From the NCBI RefSeq assembly GCF_004364325.1, contig NZ_SOCP01000003.1, positions 62,001-126,000 on the forward strand: a DNA stretch of 64,000 nucleotides, in the 5' to 3' direction. Source of the stretch: Actinophytocola oryzae (GTDB taxonomy: Bacteria; Actinomycetota; Actinomycetes; Mycobacteriales; Pseudonocardiaceae). Positions 16,586-23,353 of the stretch are shown in pieces. The notes below the pieces were generated by a model. That model had not been told where the DNA came from. It did not search any database and saw only the letters and a program-made list of their open reading frames with translations. The position numbers were made by a program, and so were the translations under genes. Within the stretch, counting starts at the first letter, position 1. Each line of letters opens with the position of its first letter.

Positions 16586-17227
16586 TCAGCACTGCTTCCA
16601 CTCGAAGTGGACGATCGTGTCCACGTTTCCCTCGCTTGTACGCATGGACATCGAGCTGACCTTGTTCGGGTTGACGGTGCCCTCGTCGACCCGGATCTCC
16701 GTGTTGACGTTGAGGTTGCGGTCCTCACCACACGGCGCGTAGACGAGCTCGTTGACCGGGGTGGCGTCGATCGTGTGCCAGGTGCCGGAGAGTGGACCGG
16801 AGAAGTTGTGGTCCACGTAGTTGTTGTCCGGTGAGCCCTGGAAGTAGTAGTTGGTGCGTTCCAGTGCGGTCGCGCCGTTCTCCAGTCGTGCCCGGCCGCG
16901 GTAGTCCGCCTGTGCGACGGCGAACGTGAATCCCTGTGGAATGTGGACCAGCACGTTGAGCTGGCAGTTCTTGCGGAAGTCGGTCGGGTTGGTCTCGCCG
17001 CCCGCGCGTGCCAGGAAATCACGGTAGGTCACGCGGAACCCGGAACTGTCGGGCAGCACCGAGACGTTGGCCGTCCCCGGAGGACAGCCGGAGCCGTTGA
17101 CGCTCACGACGTCGAGCGTGATGCCGGCCGCGGGCGGTGTCTCGGCGCTCGCGGCGCCGGGCAGGACGAACACGCTGGTCAGCGCGACGAGGACCAGCAG
17201 TCGCACATTGGTCGGCCTGACAGACAT
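16586..17227 (-). CDS. Secreted DUF4360 protein
   Basis: A 213-residue exported protein of the DUF4360 family, function unknown. Residues 1-28 form a signal peptide (basic start, hydrophobic LLVLVALTSVFVLPG, AxA cleavage site). The mature part begins with the family marker VVSVNGSGCPPGTANVSV, followed by NPTDFRKNCQLNVLVHIPQG and a YYFQGS segment. Four cysteines (in GCPPG, KNCQL, APCGE and the C-terminal KQC) probably form disulfides. Its closest relative in view is the divergent gene at 17447-18118, sharing all of these motifs, so the two arose by duplication. Role in the wall or outside the cell is likely but unproven. Confidence 0.88.
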   Translation of the reverse strand: MSVRPTNVRLLVLVALTSVFVLPGAASAETPPAAGITLDVVSVNGSGCPPGTANVSVLPDSSGFRVTYRDFLARAGGETNPTDFRKNCQLNVLVHIPQGFTFAVAQADYRGRARLENGATALERTNYYFQGSPDNNYVDHNFSGPLSGTWHTIDATPVNELVYAPCGEDRNLNVNTEIRVDEGTVNPNKVSSMSMRTSEGNVDTIVHFEWKQC

Positions 17228-17446
17228 GTGGTTTCCCTAGGAGAGTCGAATTGGGGGAGCTTTCCTTCGGGCGGACGCTAGCAACCGGGAAATGATCAAC
17301 GCAAGACCCCTAGGGGTATTTGGTCGCGCGAACAAAGTTGCTTTGCTGAATTCACTCCTAGCCCAATCAGCCGATTGACCGGTATTGGACGGCACTTCTA
17401 ACATCAGCCAACTACGGGCCAAAAAATGATGCCCGAAGGGAGCCCC
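17228..17446. promoter_or_regulatory. Divergent promoter region of the DUF4360 pair
   Basis: 219 bp between the divergent DUF4360 genes. It is visibly more A+T-rich than its surroundings, as in GCTTTGCTGAATTC and GGGCCAAAAAATGATG. GAAGGGA at 17436-17442 is the ribosome site of the plus-strand gene. I do not identify specific boxes. Confidence 0.5.
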
Positions 17447-18118
17447 ATGCGTAGAAACTCAAAGTTCGCTGGCGCTATCTTGTTGATACTGCTGAGTCAA
17501 TTCTTCTTCATTTCACCGGCGTCGGCGACCGGATTCCTGGACGATCCCGTCCCACCGCCGGACGACCATATCGTCATCGACATCGTCACCGTGAACGGCT
17601 CCGGCTGTCCGCCGGGCTCGGCCGCGGTCTCGGTCGCGCCGGACAACACGGCGTTCACCGTCACCTACAGCACCTACCTCGCGCAGGTCGGCGTCGGCTC
17701 ACGCCCGACCGACTTCCGCAAGAACTGCCAGCTCAACGTGGCCGTGCACGTGCCGCAAGGCTTCACCTACGCGATCGCACGCGCCGACTACCGTGGTTTC
17801 GCGTCGTTGGCACGGGGAGCCAACGCCACGCAGCGCGCGTCGTACTACTTCCAGGGAATGCCCCAGACGGAGTACCGGACGCACACGTTCACCGGTGCGC
17901 TCGAGGACAACTGGCAGACCTCGGACGAGACCGACATCTCGGCGCTGATCTACCACCCGTGCGGTCAACTGCGCAATCTCAACATCAACACCGAGCTGCG
18001 CGTGAACGCGGGCACGTCGAACACCTCGACGACGACGAGTTTCCTCGCAATGGACTCGGCGGACGGCGACATCAACACCACCTATCACTTCCACTGGGAG
18101 CACTGCCCGAATTCGTAA
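17447..18118 (+). CDS. Secreted DUF4360 protein, paralogue
   Basis: A 223-residue exported DUF4360 protein. The start ATG 17447 has GAAGGGA five bases upstream; an ATG 21 bases earlier in frame lacks this. The signal peptide is about residues 1-28 (ILLILLSQFFFISPASA). The mature part carries VNGSGCPPGSAAVSV, RPTDFRKNCQLNVAVHVPQG, ADYRG, YYFQGM and a C-terminal HFHWEHCPNS, matching the divergent neighbour block by block. The codons and signal region are more A+T-rich than in most of the window, which may indicate older horizontal transfer or just promoter-proximal bias. No function is known for this family. Confidence 0.87.
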   Translation: MRRNSKFAGAILLILLSQFFFISPASATGFLDDPVPPPDDHIVIDIVTVNGSGCPPGSAAVSVAPDNTAFTVTYSTYLAQVGVGSRPTDFRKNCQLNVAVHVPQGFTYAIARADYRGFASLARGANATQRASYYFQGMPQTEYRTHTFTGALEDNWQTSDETDISALIYHPCGQLRNLNINTELRVNAGTSNTSTTTSFLAMDSADGDINTTYHFHWEHCPNS

Positions 18119-18139
18119 TGCCGAAGAACAACTGAACAA

Positions 18140-18176
18140 ACCGGGTGGGTCGCGCCGAGCACGCGACCCACCCGGT
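18140..18176. terminator. Bidirectional terminator
   Basis: Perfect 15-bp stem (18140-18154 with 18162-18176) and 7-base loop between the convergent DUF4360 and NmrA-type reductase genes. Confidence 0.85.
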
Positions 18177-18199
18177 GGCATACCTGAATTGTTTTCAAC

Positions 18200-18943
18200 T
18201 CAGCGCCGCTCGGCCAGCCATTCCTCGAAGGTCGTCGGGGCAATGCGGGCGTCCGCGCCGGGCAGCAGGACCGACCCGGCCATCGCCACGCCGAAGACAC
18301 CGTCCCAGGTCGGCACGAGCCGCACCTCGCGGCCTCTCGCCTGGTGGGTGCGGCGGGCCATGTCGACGAGGTCCTGTGTGTCCGGGCCCGCGACGTCGAC
18401 GTAGCGGCCCTTCGGGTCACCCACCGCGAGCTCGGCCAGCACCTCGGCCACGTCGGAGGGAGCGACCGGCCGCACGAGCAGGGGCGCGATGGTGGCGACG
18501 CCGTCCTTCTCCGTCCACGACGCGACCATCTCGGCGAAGTCGTGGAACTGCGTGGCCGGGACGATGGTCCACGGCACGGGACCTGCCGACACCAGGCGCT
18601 CCTGCTCGCGTTTGCCGTCGTAGTGCGCGTTGCCCTCGACGCCGTGAATGCCCACGATGGACAGCAGCACGTGGTGGCGCACCCCGGCCCGCTCCTCCGC
18701 CGCGAGCAGGTTCCCCGTGGTGGTCCCGAAATACCGGACCGACTCGTCCCGGTCGGTCGCGCCGGCGTTGGTCACGTCCACCACCGCGTCGACCCCCGTC
18801 AACGCCTCGGCCAGGCCCGCGCCGGTCGTCAGGTCCACGCCGAGCGCACGGCTGATACGTACAACCTCGTGGCCGTCGCGCTCGAGGAAGGCGGCCGTCT
18901 GCCGCCCGATGTTGCCGGTCGCACCGGCCACCGCTATCCGCAT
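18200..18943 (-). CDS. NAD(P)-binding NmrA-type oxidoreductase
   Basis: A 247-residue short-chain-dehydrogenase-like protein of the atypical NmrA/SDR-a5 kind. The dinucleotide-binding GATGNIGRQTA motif sits at residues 7-17, and a conserved substrate-side VPWTIVPATQFHDFAEM segment lies mid-protein. No clear YxxxK catalytic pair is seen, as in many NmrA-like proteins that sense or reduce with NAD(P). The start ATG is 18941-18943. It is divergently transcribed from an Rrf2-type regulator with 75 bp between starts, so it is probably that regulator's target, perhaps in a redox or electrophile response. The substrate is unknown. Confidence 0.85.
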   Translation of the reverse strand: MRIAVAGATGNIGRQTAAFLERDGHEVVRISRALGVDLTTGAGLAEALTGVDAVVDVTNAGATDRDESVRYFGTTTGNLLAAEERAGVRHHVLLSIVGIHGVEGNAHYDGKREQERLVSAGPVPWTIVPATQFHDFAEMVASWTEKDGVATIAPLLVRPVAPSDVAEVLAELAVGDPKGRYVDVAGPDTQDLVDMARRTHQARGREVRLVPTWDGVFGVAMAGSVLLPGADARIAPTTFEEWLAERR

Positions 18944-19018
18944 GTTGGGCTCCCTTCTCCACCGTCGACGGTATCTCGGACTTAACAGATCCGCAATATC
19001 CGCGATACACTCCGAGGT

Positions 19019-19492
19019 GTGAAGCTGCCCGTCAGTACCGAGTGGGTCCTGCACTGCGCCGCGACCCTGGCGCAGCTCGAGCCGGGCGGCACCGCTTCGG
19101 CGGCCCAGCTCGCGGAGTACTTCGACCTGCCTGCGCCCTACCTCGCCAAACAGCTGCAGGCACTGACCAGGGCAGGCGTGTTCAACGCGACGACCGGCCC
19201 CCGAGGCGGGTTCCGCCTCGCGAGGCCGGCGGCCGAGGTCACGCTCCTGTCGATCGTCGAGGCGGTCGACGGCGCCGCGTCGCCCTACGAGTGCCGCGAG
19301 ATCCGGCAGCAGGGACGCGGCGCGGCCCCGCCGGAGGACTGCCGCGAGCCGTGCGTCCTGGCCCGCACCATGAAGGACGCGCACGACGCGTGGCGCCGCA
19401 GCCTCGACGGGGTCACCCTCGCCGACATCCTCGCGCGGCTGCCCGAGGCGGCACCCGGGCGCACGCGAGCCCGCCTCGGGCAGGGCCGCTAG
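19019..19492 (+). CDS. Rrf2-family transcriptional regulator
   Basis: A 157-residue Rrf2-type winged-helix regulator. The HTH spans about residues 8-60, with SAAQLAEYFDLPAPYLAKQL recognition helices, followed by TGPRGGFRLARP, the typical Rrf2 wing. Three cysteines at 92, 108 and 112 occupy the region where IscR/NsrR/RsrR hold an iron-sulfur cluster, so redox or NO sensing is possible, though spacing differs from standard NsrR. The start is GTG 19019. The divergent NmrA-type gene shares its promoter and is the likely target. The 3' end overlaps the convergent subtilase gene by four bases. Confidence 0.88.
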   Translation: MKLPVSTEWVLHCAATLAQLEPGGTASAAQLAEYFDLPAPYLAKQLQALTRAGVFNATTGPRGGFRLARPAAEVTLLSIVEAVDGAASPYECREIRQQGRGAAPPEDCREPCVLARTMKDAHDAWRRSLDGVTLADILARLPEAAPGRTRARLGQGR

Positions 19493-20958
19493 CCGACTGC
19501 GCCTGCCGCTGCGACGGTGTCGACCAGGCCGGTGCCCTTGTCGTAGCTCGTCAGGTACACGCCGACCTGCTCGTACGACGCGCCGTCGGTGAACCGGTAG
19601 GCGGTGGACTTCAGCGCGTGCTCGACATCGGCGGGTGTCGCGGACGGGTTGGCCTGGAACAGCTGCGCCACGATCCCGGTGATCTGCGGCGCGGCCATCG
19701 ACGTGCCGCTGATGACGTTGTACGTGCCGACGTCGGTCGCGCCGGGCCCGTCGATCGGTTGGAGGCCCGTCGAGCAGATCGGCAGGTACGGCCTGCACGC
19801 CGACACGATGTTCTCGCCGGGCGCGGAGATGTCCGGCCACGTCGAGGAGTCGGCGGCGGCGCCACGGGAGGAGAACTCCGACACGCCGCCGTCGCGGGTG
19901 CCCGTGCCGAGGTCGTCGAACGAGGCGACGGACAGGATGCCGGGCGTCGGGTCGGTGCCGGGCGGGTTCGACAGGTTCGCCGAGCCGTCACCGCCGTCGT
20001 TTCCGTTGGCCCACACCGTGACCACGCCCTCGGCGGCCAGCTGGCGCTGCAGGAGCACGGTCGCGGAGTCCGGGTCGAACGCGCCACCGCCGGACGGCCC
20101 CCAGGAGTTGTTGACCACCCTGATCGGCGGGCAGGTCGAGGCCGGCACGTCCGGGCCGCACGGCGCCGCGTGGTTCTCCAGCACCCAGTTCAGCGCGGCG
20201 TCGGCGCCGACGATCAGCAGCGCCGCGCCGACCGACAGCGACACGAGCTTCGCGCCGGGTGCCGAGCCGCCGACGACCGTGCCGTCCGGCAGCGTGTACG
20301 GGGTGCCTGCGGCGATGCCGTTGACGTGGGTGCCGTGGCCGCCGAGCGCGAGCAGGTCGGTGTCCACCGACGTCGGCACGTCGACGAGGCAGCTCGTGTC
20401 CGTGTCCTCGGTGGGACACACGCCCTTCAGGCTGCGCACGACGCGGGTGGCGCCGTCCGGGCCGGTGAACGCGGGGTGCGTCGGGTCGATGCCGCTGTCG
20501 ATCACGGCGACGGAGACGCCCGTGCCGTCGAGCGCGGTGCCGTCCGGGCCGGTCAGCGTCTGCTGGGCCTCACGGCTGCGGGTCGCGGTGGTGCCGGAGT
20601 CGGCGAAGAACCGGATGGGGACGTCGCCCTCGACGTAGGTCACGCCGGGGAGTTCGCGGACGGCGCGGAGCTGCTCCGCGGTGCCTGCCGCGGCGACCAC
20701 GCCGATGCGCCGGAAGCTCGTGATCTCGGCGAGGCCCGCCGTCCGGACGGCGTCGTGTGCGGCGGCGAGGTCCTCGCCGTGCACGAGCGCGGTCATGGGC
20801 AGGTCGTCCGGTGCGGTGCGCAGTGTCGACGCGAGGGTCGCGGACAGCGGGGCGAGGGGGTCACCGGGTGCCGCGGCGGCGGGCACGGCCGGGAGGAGCG
20901 CGAACGCGGCGGTGAGCGCCGCCAGTGGAAGGGATGCGCGAGAAGATCGTCCGGTCAT
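19489..20958 (-). CDS. Secreted subtilisin-like serine protease (S8)
   Basis: A 489-residue secreted protease. Residues 1-30 form a signal peptide ending in AVPAAAAP. An inhibitor_I9-like propeptide follows to about residue 115 (ending VRELPGVTYVEGDVPIRF). The catalytic triad is visible: Asp in VAVIDSGIDPTHP, His in LGGHGTHVNGIAAG and Ser in SGTSMAAPQITG, with the oxyanion Asn in VVNNSWGP. Cysteines in the catalytic domain suggest disulfides. It fits the saprophytic enzyme set of this region. The gene has no downstream partner on its strand and ends in a 4-bp convergent overlap with the Rrf2 gene. Confidence 0.93.
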   Translation of the reverse strand: MTGRSSRASLPLAALTAAFALLPAVPAAAAPGDPLAPLSATLASTLRTAPDDLPMTALVHGEDLAAAHDAVRTAGLAEITSFRRIGVVAAAGTAEQLRAVRELPGVTYVEGDVPIRFFADSGTTATRSREAQQTLTGPDGTALDGTGVSVAVIDSGIDPTHPAFTGPDGATRVVRSLKGVCPTEDTDTSCLVDVPTSVDTDLLALGGHGTHVNGIAAGTPYTLPDGTVVGGSAPGAKLVSLSVGAALLIVGADAALNWVLENHAAPCGPDVPASTCPPIRVVNNSWGPSGGGAFDPDSATVLLQRQLAAEGVVTVWANGNDGGDGSANLSNPPGTDPTPGILSVASFDDLGTGTRDGGVSEFSSRGAAADSSTWPDISAPGENIVSACRPYLPICSTGLQPIDGPGATDVGTYNVISGTSMAAPQITGIVAQLFQANPSATPADVEHALKSTAYRFTDGASYEQVGVYLTSYDKGTGLVDTVAAAGAVG

Positions 20959-21088
20959 CAGACCTCCAAACCACCTGACCCCCCGTCGTTTCTACTAACG
21001 AGGGACTCACGAACGGGTGACGAACCGGACGCGGAATGTCGGTGGTTGGTTGATGGTTGAACGACTTGCCTGACCGAGAGGAGGCGTC

Positions 21089-21484
21089 ATCAACTACAAC
21101 GACTACAAGCCCGATGGGGAACCCACCGCCGACCGGTGGGCGAGCGCCCTGCACCTCTTCGACGGCGACCCGCACGAGGATGCGACCGCCGAACGGTGGG
21201 AGCGCGCGCAGTTCCTGTTCACGGACAAGGACTACGCGGCAGCCGCGAGGCTGCTGGCCGACGTGGTCGACGAGTACCCGGAGCAGACCGGTCCCCGCCT
21301 GCTGCTGGCTCGCGCGTACTACCACTCCGCGCAGCTGCGGCGGGCCGAGGAGCAGCTACGCGCGGTCGTCGACCGTAACCCGGTCGAGCACTACGCCACC
21401 CTGATGCTGGGTCGCACCCTGCAGCGCCAGGGCCGTCACGACGAGGCCGCGCCGTGGCTGCGCATGGCCGAGTCGTTCGCCTGA
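21089..21484 (+). CDS. TPR-repeat protein with unclear start codon
   Basis: The open frame runs from just after an in-frame TGA at 21071 to 21484 and contains no ATG, GTG or TTG until GTG 21263, yet its product upstream of that GTG looks genuine. The stretch reads INYNDYKPDG, then AERWERAQFLFTDKDYAAAARLLADV, a TPR-type helix pair that continues into later TPR helices (RLLLARAYYHSAQLRRAEEQL). A strong AGGAGG at 21079-21084 lies four bases before ATC 21089. The simplest reading is initiation at ATC 21089 (or GTC 21086). If only GTG 21263 is used, the protein is 73 residues and loses a TPR. The 3' end overlaps the convergent EI24 gene by 49 bp. Likely a protein-protein interaction module. Confidence 0.72.
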   Translation: MNYNDYKPDGEPTADRWASALHLFDGDPHEDATAERWERAQFLFTDKDYAAAARLLADVVDEYPEQTGPRLLLARAYYHSAQLRRAEEQLRAVVDRNPVEHYATLMLGRTLQRQGRHDEAAPWLRMAESFA

Positions 21485-22245
21485 CCTCGCATGGCCTCGT
21501 GGGCGACGAGGACGCCGCCCACGAAGGCGACCGGCATGACCACGATCGCGGCGAGCGGGATCGCGCACAGCAGTGACGCGGGCAGGCCGAGCCCGAGCGC
21601 GAGGCCCCTGCGCCCGCGCAGGACCGCCCGCCGCTGACCGAGGTCCATCCCCACGCGGTAGAACGACACGGCGACCAGTTCGAGCGCGAGGAACCAGGCG
21701 GTCACGAGCGCGAGCAGCACCGGGACGACCGTCTGGCCGATCACCGGCACGAAGCCCGCGACGAGCAGTGGCACCGTGAACAGCAGCGACCTCAGCACGA
21801 GCACGATCCCGTCGCGGATGCCGAGCCAGAGCATGCGGGCCCAGGAGAGGTCCTGGACGGGGGCGGGCGGACCGCCGAGGTCGTCCTCGACCTTCTCGGC
21901 GATGTGCTCGTAGAAGGGGCCGCCGATGGCGAGCGTCAGCGCGGAGAAGCCGATCATGCTGAGGACGAGCCAGAGCCCGACCAGGACGATGCCCGCCGCG
22001 ACCCGCACCAGCGTGCGCAGGCCCTCGGCCCAGTCGTCCGCGAACGGCGTGACCAACGCGGCCAGGTCGTCGACCCAGACGACCAGCGCGACCATCCCGC
22101 CGAGCAGCAGCAGCGCGGTGAGCACCGCGGGCACCGCGCCGATGAGCAACAGTCGTGGCGAGCGCGCCACGATCGTCGCGCCACGCCCGAACAACCGCAC
22201 ACCCCTGAGGAAGTCCCGCACGGGTCTACTTCTATCAGCGTCCAC
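21436..22245 (-). CDS. EI24 / CysZ-like membrane protein
   Basis: A 269-residue integral membrane protein of the EI24 domain family, which includes the sulfate transporter CysZ. It has a basic N-terminus and four or more hydrophobic segments (LLLIGAVPAVLTALLLLGGMV, VAAGIVLVGLWLVLSMIG, LLVAGFVPVIGQTVVPVLLALVTAW, LLCAIPLAAIVVMPVAFVGG), with the family-typical GGPFYEHIAEKVE loop. The start is GTG 22243-22245; GTG 22221 is an alternative that keeps the whole domain. A sulfate transport role cannot be inferred from the neighbours, which are unrelated. Confidence 0.85.
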   Translation of the reverse strand: MDADRSRPVRDFLRGVRLFGRGATIVARSPRLLLIGAVPAVLTALLLLGGMVALVVWVDDLAALVTPFADDWAEGLRTLVRVAAGIVLVGLWLVLSMIGFSALTLAIGGPFYEHIAEKVEDDLGGPPAPVQDLSWARMLWLGIRDGIVLVLRSLLFTVPLLVAGFVPVIGQTVVPVLLALVTAWFLALELVAVSFYRVGMDLGQRRAVLRGRRGLALGLGLPASLLCAIPLAAIVVMPVAFVGGVLVAHEAMRGQANDSAMRSHGAASS

Positions 22246-22419
22246 CGGCTCACGACCGGCCCGGTCCGGAAGCAGCCCTCACTCGATCGGGTCGTGGCGT
22301 ACCCGAACGGTGTACAAGACGCTACTCACAGTATCTTTCGGCTGAAAAGGTCAGAAAACGTAGGTTTTCTCGTCGGGTGCTCAATTGCGGTCAGGAGCTG
22401 TTTCACGAGTTCAGGTGCG

Positions 22420-22452
22420 CCCCGGGCGCGGCGTCCCCGACCGCGCCCGGGG
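22420..22452 (-). terminator. Terminator of lsr2
   Basis: 12-bp perfect stem (22420-22431 with 22441-22452), 9-base loop, five bases downstream of the lsr2 stop codon on the minus strand. Confidence 0.75.
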
Positions 22453-22457
22453 ACGGA

Positions 22458-22871
22458 TCAGCCTTTCTTGGCCGCCGTACGACGCTTTGCGGTTCCTTTA
22501 CCCGCGGCCGCGACGGTCTTCGTCTTCCGCTCCGACCGCTTGGCCTCCTTGTACGCCTCGACGACGTGACCAGGGATCCGACCGCGGCCGGACAGCTCGA
22601 ATCCGTTGCCGATCGCCCATTCCCGAATCATCCCGGCCTCACTGGGGTCACCGGAACGGCCCGCGGGCCGCGAACCCCTCTTGAGCCTGCCGCCCGTCCG
22701 CCTGGCGGCCGCGACGTAGTCGGCGAAGACCGTGCGCAGCCGTTCCGCGTTCGCGGCGTTCAGATCGATTTCGTAGACGATGCCGTCCACACCGAACTCC
22801 ACGGTCGTGACGTCGTCGGACGGTGTGCCGTCCACGTCGTCAACTAACTGAACCAACACCTTCTGAGCCAT
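22458..22871 (-). CDS. lsr2: Lsr2-type nucleoid-associated silencing protein
   Basis: A 137-residue Lsr2. The N-terminal dimerisation domain is MAQKVLVQLVDDVDGTPSDD followed by VEFGVDGIVYEIDL and NAERLRTVFADYV. The C-terminal DNA-binding domain has the AIGNGFELSGRGRIPGHVVEAY segment with the RGR-type AT-hook-like loop. A basic, Lys-rich tail (KRSERKTKTV... KRRTAAKKG) extends beyond the usual end. Lsr2 bridges A+T-rich DNA and silences horizontally acquired genes and secondary metabolite clusters in actinomycetes. It is monocistronic with its own terminator and a long upstream region. Confidence 0.95.
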   Translation of the reverse strand: MAQKVLVQLVDDVDGTPSDDVTTVEFGVDGIVYEIDLNAANAERLRTVFADYVAAARRTGGRLKRGSRPAGRSGDPSEAGMIREWAIGNGFELSGRGRIPGHVVEAYKEAKRSERKTKTVAAAGKGTAKRRTAAKKG

Positions 22872-23353
22872 TGTCTTCTCTCTCGTGTCCGAGGCCGCAC
22901 GCGCAATACGTGGCATTCGAGCGCCAGGTATACCGTACACTAGCAAAAAACGAATTCCGACACAGTGTCCGAAAACGAGGAATCTTCGCGGACTGCCTGA
23001 ACTGTCCACCCCAGGACGGTCGGGAGGGCATGGGAGGCACCGACTCCCAGCCAACGCGGAACGGCGGTTTCCACACCGGGCGACGCGCATCGGGTTGGCG
23101 TCGGGGCGACTCGATCCGTCGGTTCACGCGTCCGGCACAAACGATACGGCACGTCGAAATCGATCCGTAACGGTTCAGTCGTCCCGTCGATCCGGACGGC
23201 GAAGGCCCCGTTTGCGCGGGGAGCCGCGAAACGGGGCCTGTCGTCGTGGCCGGATGTCGGCCGCACCGGTGTCCGGGTCGAATGGACACATTCTGCCGAG
23301 ATGTCCCGGTCAGTTGCCGAAATGCGTGGTGAACGGGCTGATCAGGTTCGTGC
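22872..23353. other. Intergenic region upstream of lsr2
   Basis: 482 bp without a gene I can support. The part nearest lsr2 is A+T-richer (around 22910-22990) and presumably holds its promoter. The far end holds the hairpin at 23203-23239 that follows the GH97 gene. Confidence 0.5.
23203..23239 (-). terminator. Terminator downstream of GH97 gene
   Basis: Arms 23203-23219 and 23224-23239 pair with a single-base bulge and a 4-base loop (AGGCCCCGTTTGCGCGG with CCGCGAAACGGGGCCT). It lies about 115 bases after the GH97 stop. Confidence 0.65.
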
